A stretch of DNA of 64,000 nt from Homalodisca vitripennis (lineage: Eukaryota > Arthropoda > Insecta > Hemiptera > Cicadellidae): positions 66,716,501 through 66,780,500 of the forward strand of contig NC_060215.1 in the NCBI RefSeq assembly GCF_021130785.1, given 5' to 3'. Positions 14,901 to 29,900 of the stretch are shown piece by piece (positions within the stretch are counted from its first letter, which is position 1; each line of letters starts with the position of its first letter). The notes under the pieces were generated by a model, which made no database searches, had not been told where the DNA came from, and worked only from the letters and a program-made list of their open reading frames with translations. The position numbers and the translations under genes were made by a program.

Positions 14901-17900
14901 TTCTTAGTTCGGCCAACACTAAGTCCTTCCATTTGGTTATGCGAGACGCGGGAGTAGTGGTGGGGCCACAAAATAGTTCCAGGGCATACAAGTTGGTTTG
15001 TCTAATAATATTCTCTAAAAACACGGTGTCAAGAAGGAGATTGAACCAGTCAATTGGTTTATTGTCACCTGGAATGGGAACGAGCAAGCCAGGTTGACCA
15101 GTAAACGGCAGGTCACGTAAACCAGCCATGTCGCTGGCCGTGTCAGCCCACTGGGGGTGGGGGATGCCGCCTTCACCGTCGCTAGAACTGTTCGAACTCG
15201 ACTCATTGTCTTCATCAGATGAAAAATTATCGTCAATAACATTATCGTCTTCCTCCATTATAAGTACATACACTTACACAGTCAACAGACACTATAATCC
15301 ACTCACACAATATCGCAAAGCATACACAACAAACGAAAATGGCGAACCGGGGACGAATCACACCAACTGACTCACCGAAACTGGCACACCTCGCTATGAG
15401 TGTTACAGCCTTCCCAGGCAACTGCTCAGCTCACACTGGGGCAATATGAAAGCAGCTGCTGTATGACGAGTTCGCTCGTCCACCGCCAGGCGCGCCAGGT
15501 TCGCATGACGAGCATGCTCGTCACCCGCAGTGAATGTGTTAACTGTGTTTACACCCTCAGTTTTTTGTATAAATCCAGATTGCTGGTGTGACTTTGTTTT
15601 TTATGTAATTAGTAAGAATTTGCTCCACTACAAGTACTAATTGTTTATGGAGAAGTCAAGTGCTAGTACAGAATCATACTTTTTTGGAATTTTGCCAATA
15701 TTACCAGTATTTATAATAATTAGGGATGGCCAATACTAAAAATGTTTTATTCCGATACCAAAACCGTGATCTTAATTCTTGATTCTAAATTCAACAACGC
15801 CTCCTGTTTTTTTATTTCACTAATAATATAACATACTAAATGGTTTTGTATTGTTATATTAAATAAACCTGTAGAAACGCCAATCAAACATTTAATAACC
15901 ACTCTTATCCATGACAAAACAATTTTAAGATATGAACAAATAGGACAAGGCAAATTACAAGGCAAACAAAATTAGCGATTGTGCGGTTGTTTACCACTGA
16001 GCAGCAGATAGTAGACATGCGGTGATGCACAAATATATTCATAGTAAAGAGGAACTGTGCTGTGACCTAAATATTATTGACAAAACTTCAATATTGTGTT
16101 CATTTGATTATCTACCTATGGTTTTCTCTACACAAAGTACAATGTGTTTTAGTGATCGGTAATTTTTGTACTGCATATCAGATGTTATACAAAAATAGAC
16201 GCAGCAGACTCATGGTAATGCACCAATATATAGATATAGAAAATTAACTAAAATCAAAGTATTATTTACAAGACATAATTTGTTAATTTTGTTATCTATG
16301 TTCACCTTTTCATACACAAAGTATGACAAAAACATGTGTTAGTGGTTGGTAATTTGCATAATGCTGATCAGTAGTCAACTGCAAATAGACATAGCTGACT
16401 GGTATCGGATTCAAGTGAAAAGTGCCAAGATATTGAGAATTATCGATACCTCATTACCGTTTATCAAGTTAGTAAGTATCAGAATTGACCCATCTCTAAT
16501 AATTATGTAATGTCTTTTATGTTTTTATATTCTGTTTTCAGCCATACAACAACACATCCTAATAATGCAAAGTATCCTGATACCATTGCTGTGACATATG
16601 ATGAAAAAAACCTGAAGCTCACCTGTGTCTACAATGACCATAGTCTATACATCTGGGATGTCAAAGATATCAAAAGGGTAATTGATATATTCATTATACC
16701 ATGTGATAGATGCTAAGAAAATACAAAGTTATATTGCAATATAATCAAATTGACTATTCTTCATTATTCAGTTTCTGACTAGTACTTAAATTTTTTAATA
16801 TATTATACCAAGACAAGAGAATAGTTGGATTTGATTTGAATACTTGACATTTTGAGTTCATGATCCAAAAAGGCAATCTGTGATAAATTAGACATACAAA
16901 ATCAACAAAAATTTCGATATATTCTGGTTTTTGTTTCCTAACTAATTGCGTTAATTCAAAATAATCTGTTTAACACTAAAGTGATTCCATGTATATAATG
17001 CAGTTGAAGTTCCTGATCTGCCCTCAAATACCATAAAAACTTCTTGCTTTAACTTGTTCACTGCAAGGTCTCACTGTTGAAACATTGAGGATCTTGAAAA
17101 TTTGCGTGTTTCATGTTATGACATCTGTTAATACTTCTCTGCATTATAAATGTGAAGTAGGTTGTAATGTAGAGTAATATTGTTTTTTTTTTACAAGATT
17201 GTCCAAGTATATTGTACTTCATCCTTCATCATCATTTGTTTTGTTTGTGTCTTTGTACTGTGGTTAGAGTATATTGTAAGTGGACTTTAGTGGTGTACTT
17301 GTGTTTTGTAAAAGTACTTTAGTGCTGACATTTTTTTAATATAATTACATGACATTGTTTATGCTCAGTTATGTGCTTGTAAAATTATTTCTTTTCGTAA
17401 ACCAACAGTTCAATGGAGGGGTTGTAAGTGATGAAAATATTGCCTCATATCATGAAATTATGTCAGAAAATATTTTAAAATGTTTGAAACATATGTGAAT
17501 AACGTTGTGAAAGCAATGATGATTAATTATATAGATCAGGCACATTAGAATAATAATCTTTTTTTGTCCTTAAGTACAGACATCCAATTAACAAAGTCAA
17601 GATTGAGATAACATTACAAAAACTAAGATTATGGAATGGATAGAATTAATACCAATACTGACAGTGATGGAAAAAATAATTCTTTACTAAACGTAAATTA
17701 TGCAAAATTATTTATACGATATATGTTATTAACCTGCCAGTCATATGACTCACATTAAAAAAAAATACAAAGGGAAAATCACATAAAAACGTAAGGTAAA
17801 TGATTCACTTTTACCTTATCTAAACCTTATCTGTTTAAATATGTCTTTTAATTATTTGTTTTACTTAATTTAAAGAACACAGAAGATAGAGGTATAATAA

Positions 17901-20900
17901 TAGATATAGAAGAAAATCCATTGATCATCATTGTATATCAAATGAACGTATGGAACATATCTGGTAGATAGATATTTATGTATAACGCCCAAAAGTCCAC
18001 CAGTTTCAAATTCAAAAACTTATTTATTTCCAAATAAAGAAATTACAATGTCATAATATATTAATTTATACTATAATAATTTTTTAATATGATTTTTAAA
18101 TAAGCATTTCTTGAATTATAGGAAAAAAAGTATCCACATATGCAAGCAATGTGTGGATACGAATCATAGAAAAAAGGATAGGTCAACCTGAATTGCGGAT
18201 AAAATTTATTCATGTACCTATGATTCAGATATACAGAATACAATAAAACACATATCCACATACATACATGCATGCATATACATACAAATTTATACATACA
18301 TTAATACACACACATACATAAACCTTGCTCCTTGTGTAGTAGAGTGAAGTAAAAGGCCTAGGTTGGTACAACAGATGAAAACCTCCTATCTGTAATTGGA
18401 CGTAATAATGTTCTCTGTTGCCTCTCCTCCCAAAGTCACAAGCCAGTTAACCAGTACCTTCTTATACATCCCAATTTTTATGTTATGAAAATGGTCTCGG
18501 CAATTTTCTAATAAAAATGTGCATTATATAATGAAAATTCGTTAATGTCAAGCTTTTTCTTTAATCTGTCTGTTAGGATATTTACTGAAACCGAACTCCA
18601 AGTTCCGTACCTGTGGTTAGTTCATCTAAAAATTGTGTTATTGTTCTTATACTTATACAAAACCAATGTTTTTATATAAAGATGCCTAACACCCAAAACT
18701 CCCATGTCATTAAAAAGTGCAGATGATGCATAACCTTTACATAGGGCAGCCTTAATAATGGCCGTCTGGACAACATTTATTGGTTCTAATACGGATTTAT
18801 AGGCAAAAAGCTATGGTACCGGCCAATAACAATGATTGACAATAAGCAAAAAAGCAAGTTCCAAATCATTAAAATTTTAAATTTCACAGTTGTCTAAATT
18901 CAAAAATAAATTTTCATTTTTCATGTGATCTATATGCACTGCCCAATGCATCCGTTTATCAAACATTATTCCTAGGTATTTATATGAATCGAATATATTG
19001 TCACAACCGCATGTTTCACTTGAAAAACAGCCACAGGAATGAAGTTTAGACTATTGCTATTAAAATCATTATTGGCTCGTAATGAAATTGGCAAGAATTT
19101 CGTTATGGAAAAATTTAAAGATAATAAGTTTGATCAAACCATTGTTTAACTATTGATAGGCCATGTGATGCCTTAGTTTTAACTTCTCCCCTATTTTTTT
19201 CTTCGTATAGCATCTGCTGACCAATAACGACTATTGTTCCAGGCAAAGGATATACATATTGCAGTAAGAAAAAGTAAGACTCAATATATAGAGTGTATTC
19301 TTTTGTTTTATTCAACCTCTCAGTCTTGGAACAGAATTGGCTGCCCAATTCAATTGAATATTTTTGTACTATTTCTTTAGGAAAGATGTCAGCATATTGT
19401 CATTTTTTCTTTGCAGAGAACATTGTGATGGAAATGCATACCTTACGTGCTTTAAAGCAAAATGTTCCCTCAGTTTGAAACAAATTCAGATGATAATTTT
19501 ATTTTCAATAGGATATAATTCCTATCATCTTTCCTTCCTTGCTAATTTATGGATTTATTATACCTTATTAATGCTTATATCTTGTTGCTTGATGGGACTA
19601 ATGCAGATTGTATTTGCCTTTAGTCAATAAAATTCTTGATTCTTGTCTACACTGGAGAAAGGAAGTTAAAATTGAAGAAAAATTTGTAGTAATTAAAATG
19701 TTTGAACTGTCAATGGAACTAAGGTCTTAGTTTTGTATCTCTGGCTCTCAAGGTTACCACACTTTCACAGTGTGCAATATTTTCTTGTGGGTATTCGTAC
19801 TTCTGAACTATTAACCCTGTTTTCTAACCAAAACTTTTAACAGTTGAATGTTTTTTAGTGAAATCTGACAGAGCAAAAAGTCTACAAACCTTCCTTCCGT
19901 AATTACTTGTGAGACCGCAATACTCACCATTGTTAATGTTTGGATTGCAGGTGGGAAAGACACACTCATTCCTGTATCACTCAGCCTGTATCTGGGGTGT
20001 GGAAATGTACCCAGATGGAGTGGCAAACCCTGCCATGCCAGCAGGTTCCTTCCTAACATGTTCCAGTGATGACACAGTCCGAGTCTGGAACCTAGACCAC
20101 CCTGACCCCCACACCAACCCCAACTACAGGAAAAATATCTACAGCAACGTAAGTGCTCAAAGTCTATCCATGGTAAAAAATAAAAGTCTAAATGTTTTAC
20201 CGTGTATATGAGTATATATAGTAAAGTGTATGACTAATATATTAGTGCCTCTTTTGATTGTGGTGGCACTAGATTCTATAAGGCATAAGGCAAGTCAATT
20301 TTTTTAAACCCACATTCATATATGTATTAAAGAATTATAAAAAGTTTTTCAGGTCATAACCCTTAGCCTGTTAATAAAAAAAAGTTGTAGCATAGGGGCA
20401 ACACAACACTGATTAGCTATTAAAAATATAAAAAAGCCACTTTCCTAAACACCATTATTTCTGATATCATTATTTTTTATGTACTAGTACTATTCAATAA
20501 TATTTATTTTTAACATTGAGGTTATTACAATACTACAAAAACTATATATTGCTATTTTATGTATAGAAAATACTTGTGCCACAAAAGCTCTGTTACGGGT
20601 ATAAATATCTGAAATGTACACATTGTAAGCAGTTTTATATTTTATTGTGCATTGAAAAAAAACTAAAATAAAAATTCAAATATTGACCCTATCTATGCCA
20701 ACGTCTATGTGAACGTCAGGTGCTCAACTATTGGCCGTGTCACACAAACGTCATGAATTTTTCATTCTAATTGGTTATAGTACTTCCAATCGTCATGATA
20801 TTCAATCCAATCATAGTAAGTTAGTTGCTTTATATGTTCACAGTGGTTTTATACTTTAGGGAGTGTTTACTTCCATGGTATTTGTGTTTTATTTTAGCTG

Positions 20901-23900
20901 TGAAGCTATTGGATTACTTGTCACTGTCAAGATTGCGTTGGTGTTCATGTTTGTTTCCATACCGGTTTTACATATTTCTTTTGATTTTATAACAGTTTTT
21001 GTTGTTGTTTTATTGTCGTTTTTGACTTAGTAGAATGAGTAAAAGAAAGCGAGATAGAACACCAGTAAGTTAAAATACGCTGTTTTGTTGATTAGCTGAA
21101 GCTGGATTAGATGTCTTTAGAACAACCCTCAATCAATGTAGTGTAAATAATGTACATAGCTCAATAAAGTGTTAGTTTTGTGTTGTTTATAAATAAAACA
21201 CGAAGTAAGCTTGAATTACAAACTAGTTTGTAAATATGTGTTAGTTATTTACCTGAAGAAGAGATCAGATTGCAGATCTCAAAACATAGTGTTACTGATT
21301 TTTTGTTTCACTGGACAATGGAAAATGTCCAGAAAATTTCCTGTTGCCTAACTAAGTTTATCCATTCATTGCACTTTGAAACAGTAATTATGGCAAATGG
21401 AAGAACAAAAGGTTTTCTAATTCTGATTCAATTTCTTGATCAAACTTGTGATGTATAGAAAGAATTTGTTGTAGAATGAGTTGTTTATTTTAATCTCATC
21501 AAATGTTTTTTAAGTATGTTACTGTGGAATTTCTATTGTGTTTTAATGCAGCTTTGAAGTTTTTCATTTCATATTTCAGTTATAACTAAACTTGTCCAAG
21601 TTGGTGGGTTGGTAAACAAAAATATTTAGAATATTACTCATGGAAAATCACATTACAATAGGTATGACTTTCTCACAGGTCCAAATAAAAAAAATATTCC
21701 AAACCTACAAAGCCAAATATGTTTTAAAAGTATCTAATATCATAAGAAATTATAAAATCAAAACAACAAGAAAAAATAGAACATTACCTTTTGAAGATTG
21801 TACTCTATCCTCTTCTTCAGATATCAAAAAACATCTTATGATGTAAGATAAATATGCACAAACAATTAAAACCAAAGGTAAACCCGACCATTACAAGTCA
21901 TACATTAGAAAATCTAGCATATACTTGAAAGTCCAGAGCAGTCAGAAGAAGAACAAATCATGTCACTGTACAGTCAGGGGTCACTGCACAACACAATGTA
22001 CACACTGGGGAAATTGAGAGACTGAGGAAAAATCAACATCAGCACATTCCTGGTCGTTGTGGCAGGTCATTTGAAACAAAAACAGACGGACATCTTCAGC
22101 CTTACTTTCTTTCTTGATCTTAAAGTAATAGTGTGGTTTAAGTTTTATTAGCTGAGGTTTACTATGTAGGTTTTTTAGCCAATTATTTTTGTTAATACTG
22201 GTAGCCAAAAAGACCTAACTTCAACAGAAGCTTGATTTAGTGGTTGATGTGCTAATTTTAAGCAGGAAGCATCAGTTAGTTTACATTTGAAAAAAAATCC
22301 CCTTTTGGTTAATTATGTTAGCTTCATTCAGTGGGATGAAGCTGAGAATTGTCATGTGATGGTTTTCAGACCAGTACTATAGAGCAATTTTAGACTTTTC
22401 CACGTAACCTTTTTCTTGTATACTCTGTATGTTTTTAACTGTCTCATTTAGTTGTATTGATGAAATTAAATTAGGATATTGCTATTTATACACATTTAAT
22501 GTAAATATGGGATAATGTATGATATTATCAATCAGACTATGAGGCACAAACAAAATGTGGGTATGATTTAGAATTTTCTCTTAACATTCTTTTCCACTGT
22601 AAAATAAAGTATTTCATATCTCTTATCAAGCAGTAATAAGAATATTCTAGTTCACAATTAATCCATTCTGGAGTATTCAGAACCTTGATTGCTTTAAATT
22701 TAATTGTTGTATTATTTATTACACTATTGCAGACACCTGTGCTAAATTGGTAAAATACTTATAATTCTCAATATTCACTATTTTTATTACGTATTGATTA
22801 AAACAATGTCATATGTCTAACTAAACAATCTCAAGTCAAAGAATATTTGATCAAGCATATTTCATTATACTAGTTTTCAGTATATAATGTTTTAAATTCA
22901 GTTAATTTTTCCCTTTTTTTGTAAGTTTATTTTTGTTCCAGGAATTATTAAAAGTAATATATGTTGATCCTGACATGAACTTTTTAAAAGATTTGGATAT
23001 CACAAAAGGAGAGAAAGGTGATTCAGCATCATATGATGGACGAAATGGAGTACGTTCGATAAGGATAAGTCCTGACGGAAAACACCTTGCGTCAGGTGAC
23101 AGGGAAGGCAACATCAGGTATTTATCATAATCATATTAATTGATGCAAATATTTTATTACATCAATACCATTATTCGATTTTCTGTGATACAGTCTCTTA
23201 CTGAAAAAATTTGAATGTTATGAGTTTAAGGAAGTTTTTAATTTATTTTTCAAACTTATCTGAAATTGGGATAGCACAAAATCAAAATAGGTGATAATAA
23301 AAGCAAGATATTTTACTCATGGGGAGGGAGGTTCATACTAGTGTTTATTATTTTAAATTTATGTAACTCTTTTAATTATTTATAATAATGTTGTCTGAAA
23401 TTGTTCTATTTGTTGATGATACAACAGGAAAAACACCAATCTAGAGTATTCTGCACAACAATCAATCTTTGATATGTTTAATTGTTTCCAAAGCACCCGT
23501 TGAAATTGAATATTGCCAAAACATTAATAATTTAAGTGTCCAAAAATGAAATTTGTTCCTGAATTTCGCTGAGGCTAAAATGGTGTGACTTTTACTACAT
23601 GAGAAGAAAACACAGTATCATTTTCACTTCACAGATTAACTTCTTTAGGATCAATCCTTATTATGTGGGATTGCATTTATTTAATGAGTTATCTGACAAC
23701 TTAAAGGTTGAGAACTGTTTTCGCTACATTCATTAGACAGGTTGAAAATATAGTATTGACTAAGTGTTATATAAAGCAGAACACTTAAAACTTAAATTAT
23801 TTCAATTGCTAAACAGAAATAATCCAACTATTGTAATTATATATTCTGAATTTTTATCTCTATAGTTGTTTAGGTGTTGATTTTAGATGCTTTATTGTTG

Positions 23901-26900
23901 ATGCAATTATGCTCATTAGCATGTACATTGCAAGCAAGATATACATCTCTCCATTTGTGCAGGGGACCCACTTCCACATTGTCGAGAATTGTGAAAATAC
24001 CATGCCTCTCTGTGACATTTCTTGATCGGCGTACCGATTTGTTTCTGTAACTATAAGGTCAACAAGATAGTCATCAAAGAAATATTGAAAAGTATCAAGA
24101 ATACTATCTTTTTCAATATTAGGACCACTATTTTCAGTAAAAATTTCCCTCTGTCCATGAAACGTTTCCATTCCCTCCCAAGCCATATCAGGTTGCTTTC
24201 TAGGTTTATTTTTTCTGCGATTTGTGTCCCCTCTGCCCAATTCTGGCTCATTTTCTGATTCTGAACTAGCCCTAAATTCATTTTGGATTTCTTGTTTAGC
24301 GTAGTCAACTTCATCATCTGAGGAATCATCACTGTCTATAAGCTGGTCGATTTCACTACCCCAGTGAACAAGGTTGCTTGCCAGCCTACTTTCATCATTT
24401 GCAGCTTTACTTGTACTTGGCCCAGACATAGTAAATTATTGTACTAGCAATAATAGTGGCCTAATAAAGTATAAAACACTATAAACTTAATGTTCCTAAG
24501 CTTCCAATTATCCTAAATCATTATTACAACTAGCAAAATCAAAACCTAACCGCAATACATTGTCTTGTGAAACTAACATTTCAATGTTATTCTCACTACA
24601 AAACTCACAAAACCATTTACAAATTAGAATGTAAGTCATTCACACACGTTCACAATATCACTAATAATAATAATTGCGTCGTAATTGCAATTATAACCAT
24701 AGAAAACAACAATACATGATGTAAACAAACCTAGCGGGTTGACTATTTTAGCCGGCGGCACTCGAACTGCGCAGTGACTGTTTGTCATCAGCTGACCCAC
24801 TATAGATTGTTTTGCTAAACGGAATCGATAACAATAAATCGATATATAACTTAACCATTTGATAGTTTAACTCAGTAGCTTTAAAACGAGTATGCGTTTA
24901 GAATATATTAGTCTAAAAATAACCGGTTATTTGCTGAACAAACAATCAAATGTCACATAACGTACCGCGTACGTCGCGGTGCGAGCTCATTGGAATAACG
25001 TAAACGTACCATGTACGTCGCAATTCATTGAAGGGTTAAACAGCTGAAAAGAAACTGCCTCTGAGAATATAAGATAAATAATTTATATTTTAAATTTTGT
25101 TATTAATAATTAAATTATTATTTATATGTAAAAATAATTATGTTTTCATTAACAATAATGTTTACTCTAAATAAGTTTTAATTTAGAGGCAATATAAATT
25201 TGTCAACTTTTTGGTTTGATGCAGAATCACAGATCTTCACACATTAGAAGAGCATGTAAGGATCGAAGCCCATGATGGAGAGGTTCTCTGTGTAGAGTAC
25301 AGCAACACCAATGACTCACATAGTAAATATCTGACTTCTGCATCCAGAGACAGGCTAATCCACGTTTTCTCTGTTGACGAGGTATAATACATATTTAGTT
25401 GTTTTTCAACAGGAAGGTGGTCTGTTTTCAGGATAATTTAGGGATTAAGTGTATATTTTTATGTTTTAAACATTATTGTTCTAATAGGAAGGTGCAATTA
25501 GGTAGAAACTAAAACTTTTCTTTTAAGTTTTAATTGTGATTTGGGCTCATTATTAAAATTAAACCAATTAAAATCAACACACTCCCCTGGCAAAAAATAC
25601 CAAGAGTAACAAAATAGAACATTAGCATCTTTTTGCTTTACTTTCTTATTAATTATATAATAAATCACTGTGAGTAATTTCTTAGTTTGAACACTTTTCG
25701 CATTGTTACCACTGAGATTCTGCAGTTTGTACAGCTTATGACATCAGAATTTGTTGCAAAAACCATTTTGTTTAAATTAAATTTTACTATACAATAGATA
25801 TTGGGATGTATTATATATTATTTGTAATAAGTTAATCTAATTTGAATATTAAATATTTTAGGATCGTGTTTTAATAGTGATTAATTCTCAATGAAAAAAT
25901 GAGAATTTATAGAATTTTGCTTCAGTAAAAATAATTACAGTAATTAAAAGGCAGAACAATAAAAACAATATCATACAAATATTTCAAAAACTAACATGTG
26001 TATAAATTGTATTTCTGGACAAGAGTATCTATACACAGTATTTGACAAACCACTATGTATAAAGATGATATAGTAAAATATTCACTTTACAAGCTTACTT
26101 TCAATAACAACACATAAAGTGATACTAAAAAGTAATCAAAGCATTTAATATAATGTACAATGTATGTTTATTGTATTACTTCACTATTCTTATTACAAAG
26201 TTCAATATACTCTGTTAATAGTTTTGTTTTCCCCCAAAGTTACTAAAAACTTCAGAATAAATAACTTAATTGTTATATTAATTGGTTATTGATGAAATCA
26301 GGGTGTTTAAATCAAAACAAGGATTCTTCAGAAATAGATCTTTAAATTTCATTAATTAAATAGTTCTTTTTATTTATTGTTTTAAATATCATGCTTTACT
26401 TCTTATCAAAAAGTACGAGGGGGTACCCAAAAAAAACCGGAATTATTTTATAAAAATTATATATTATCAAATTTTTTACAATACGACCTTATCTCCTTCA
26501 AAATAATCTCCATTACAACTAATACACTTGTCCCAACGGTATTTCCATTGATCAAAACATTTTTTGTAGTCATCTTTAGAAATGGCTGCAAGCTCGAGCT
26601 TCGTTTTTTTCTTAACCTCTTCAACGCTGCCAAATCGTTGACCTTTCAAGCCTCTTTTCATGTGTGGAAATAAAAAAAAGTCGCATGGAGCGAGGTCAGG
26701 CGAGTAAGGTGCGTGGGGCAGCGGAACCATGCCGTTTTTGGCTAAAAACTGCCTAACTGAAATGGCTGTGTGTGCCGGTGCGTTGTCGTGGTGGTGGAAC
26801 AAATTTGGCAGCAACCCTTTTCAGTCCTAAATCTCCTGTTAAAATTCGCTGAACCGAGCTCCAAGTTAACTCACTACTCTCTGAAAGTTTCTCAATTGTC

Positions 26901-29900
26901 TGTCGACGGTCGGTGAGCACAAGTTCACGAATTTTCTCAACATTTTTGTCCGTTCGAGAGGTTGATGGACGTCCAGAACGAGGTTTGTCTTCAATCGACA
27001 TGTCGCCATTTTTAAATCGAGCGAACCACTCGTAGACCTGAGTTTTCCCTATAGCATCATCTTTGTAAGCTGTATTCAACATTAAAATAGTTTCTGCAGC
27101 ATTTTTACTAAGTAAAAAACAAAATTTCACAGCTGTACGTTGTTCACTTAAACTTGCCATGACAAAAAACGAAATAAGAACAAAACAGGGTTAGCGAAAA
27201 CAGTCACTACGAACGAACAGAATGCACTAGGACAACGGAACTGGGGTCACTGAGCTCGCAATGGGTTGCGCGACACACGCCTAGTGGCAGGAATGTGTAC
27301 TACACGCTGCCGGCTGCCAGCAATACAATTCCGGTTTTTTGTGTGTACCCCCTCGTATATTATTGTAATTTTGGATTTTTAAACAGTATCATACCAATTA
27401 AACAATTCTTCTGTGCAGGCTGCTGAAATAATGTGATTTAATCAAAAACACTTAGCATCAAGTAGAGTGTAATTCAGCATTCTAATGGTTTACATACCTT
27501 TCCTTTCAAGTCTGACATTGCTCCAGACACACAACATTAGAATGATTTTACATGTAAAATCATATGACAAAAACTTGTAAGTAAAAACATTTTTCAATTA
27601 TTTAAAGCTAAACAGTATATACCCAATGTTTCCACACACCGTTTCATTCCTAAACAACACCAAAGAGCAATTTACCAGCTCATTTCAGCAGCAAGGCAGT
27701 GGGGATTGTTTTGTATGTATACAAAATCATTATTGTTTTTAATAAGTGTTGCATCCTTGGAACGTTTTTAGTTGTTAAGACCAATTTGTTTCCTTTTTGT
27801 GAAACAAATTCACATACTGAACAAATTCATAAAAACTGCAAAGTTGCAAATTTAATATTTCTATTTTCATGTTATTGTAATTAGGTTTTTGTTCTGGCAG
27901 GGCTATAAACTTGTTCAGACATTGGACGACCACTCATCTTCAATAACAGCTGTACGGTTCCTCAACTACAACAACCAATTGCAGATGATATCCTGTGGTG
28001 CAGACAAATCCATTATCTTTCGCACTCTTGATCAGAAAATGGTAACATCAGAACATCAGGTACATTTCTCTGATATATAGAAACCTTGAACATTGCTTTA
28101 CATAGAAATGGATAAACCCTTTCAGATCATAAACATTTTTACCCTTGTTAGATAGATCTCATGATTCTTTTAGTAATTTTAGGATGTATACATTTAAATT
28201 TTAAACAGCTCTTTATGTTTAATTTACTAAAAAAATTGTTACTTTTTGTTTAGGATTGTTGAACAGTGTATGAAAACAGTTTTTAGATCAAACGGCTTAT
28301 GTTTTATTATTTAAAAAATATATATCTATAATTAAACATACAGGGTCTGTTCAATAAGTATCAGGACTAGTTCCAAAAATCCAAATTTATTGCAGGTTTC
28401 ATTAAAATTACTTAATAACCTTAAAAATACATTCCTCCTGCATTGATACACTTATTTCGGCATGTCTGCCACTTTTGAAAAGCCCTCTTAAAGTCGGTTT
28501 CTGTAGCACTGTTGAGAACCTTTGTTGTCGCCTCTTGAACCTTGATGGAGTCGAACCGCTGTCCTTTGAGCTCCCTTTTCATTAGTGGAAACAAGAAAAA
28601 ATCTGGTGGAGCCAGGTCTAGGTTTTAGGGGGGGAGGCAACGTTGCCACGCCAAATTTTGCCAGCAGCTGCTGCACAACAATCACCGTGGCAGTCAAGTC
28701 TGAGACAACGTCAGATACCAGATGCTGCAATAAAAGGAAGGTGAACTGGACTAAACTCAAAATTTAATTGAATCAACCCTTCCTACCATAGCTACGTTAC
28801 GTGTACCTTAAGCATCTGAGGTGTTAGACTCAAACTCACCGAGAACGCTCTGTGAGATGAACAAATACTACACAAGTGATCATGCACGATGAGAAGATAT
28901 TGTTGGCCTATGCCTTGTACTTCTGATATACTAATACTAATAACAATGTGACAAGATCATACATGTTTGCAGATGACCTAGCAATCTTACTGAATTGTAA
29001 AAATCTTAATGTAGTAAATGATTCTCTACTAGTCGCTAACTCAATTGTGAATGATTGGTGTGCGGCGAACGTCCTCTGTGTAAACCATGAGAAAACTCAG
29101 GAGATTAATTTTAATTTACAACATAAACCAAACCATGATAATGTAAAGTTTCTAGGTGTTCACCTCCAAGAGAATCTGAAATGGAACAGGCATATAGAAG
29201 TTTTATGTAAATAATTAGCAAAAGGCATTTTTGTGTTGTTAAGATTGAGATTAATTGTAAATATTGAAACATTAACTGCAGTATACTATGCACACATCCA
29301 GAGTCATTTGTCCTATGGAGTTATTGTATGGGGCAATGATCCTAACACCAAAAGACTTTTGATATTGCAGAAGAGAGCTATTAGGATAATGTGTAATGTA
29401 AACAATAGAACCCATTGCAAACCTTTGTTTAGACAATTAGAGGTGTTGCCTGTGCCTTCTATATTTGTTCTGGATGTATTACTGTATGTTAAAAATAACT
29501 TGCAGACAATAACAGTAAATAGCTCTATACATAATTACTTTACTAGAAATTGTTCTAATCTTAGAGTAAACTACTGTACCTACCAGTGTACCAAAAATAG
29601 TTTTGTAGAGATAGGTATTAAAATTTATAACATGTTACCAAATCATATTAAATGTCTAGATTTTATTAGGTTTAAGAAATGCTTAAAAAATATCTTAGTA
29701 AATCTAGCAGCATACAGTTTAGATGAAGTTATAGATCATATTGAAGCTAACATAGCCTAGTTATGAATATTTTACTTTTATAATACAATTTGTTTTGTAT
29801 GTGATGACGATGCCATGCATACCACATTTGTAACGGCAATAAAATTCTGATTCTGATACATCAGCCTTATTTGTTGGTTATTTCCATACTTTCCTACTTC

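Larger units (their letters stand above)
13241..15538 (-). mobile_element. piggyBac element, apparently intact
   Basis: 2298 bp flanked by TTAA on both sides (13237-13240 and 15539-15542). The ends CACATTCACTGCGG and CCGCAGTGAATGTG are exact inverted repeats of 14 bp. Subterminal palindromes such as GACGAGCATGCTCGTC and GACGAGTTCGCTCGTC near the right end, and a partial GAGTTTGCTCGTC near the left end, may be transposase sites. A 22-bp tandem repeat (four units, 13483-13570) lies between the left end and the gene. The coding frame is uninterrupted. Confidence 0.93.
10270..16541 (+). other. Wdr62: Intron 3
   Basis: A 6.3-kb intron dominated by transposons: mariner 10757-12090, fold-back repeat 12157-12404, piggyBac 13241-15538 and a hAT-like element 15721-16498. 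The stretch 12443-13236 begins with ACAAGGGTCATTTTTATTTT, which resembles a mariner terminus, but I found no partner end or transposase. I recognise nothing in 10270-10750. Confidence 0.8.
23118..25224 (+). other. Wdr62: Intron 6
   Basis: Holds a 5'-end fragment of a piggyBac element (23860-25035). Nothing else is identified in 23118-23850 or 25040-25220. Confidence 0.8.
25382..27900 (+). other. Wdr62: Intron 7
   Basis: Apart from the internally deleted mariner at 26416-27355, this is AT-rich sequence with nothing I recognise. Confidence 0.8.
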
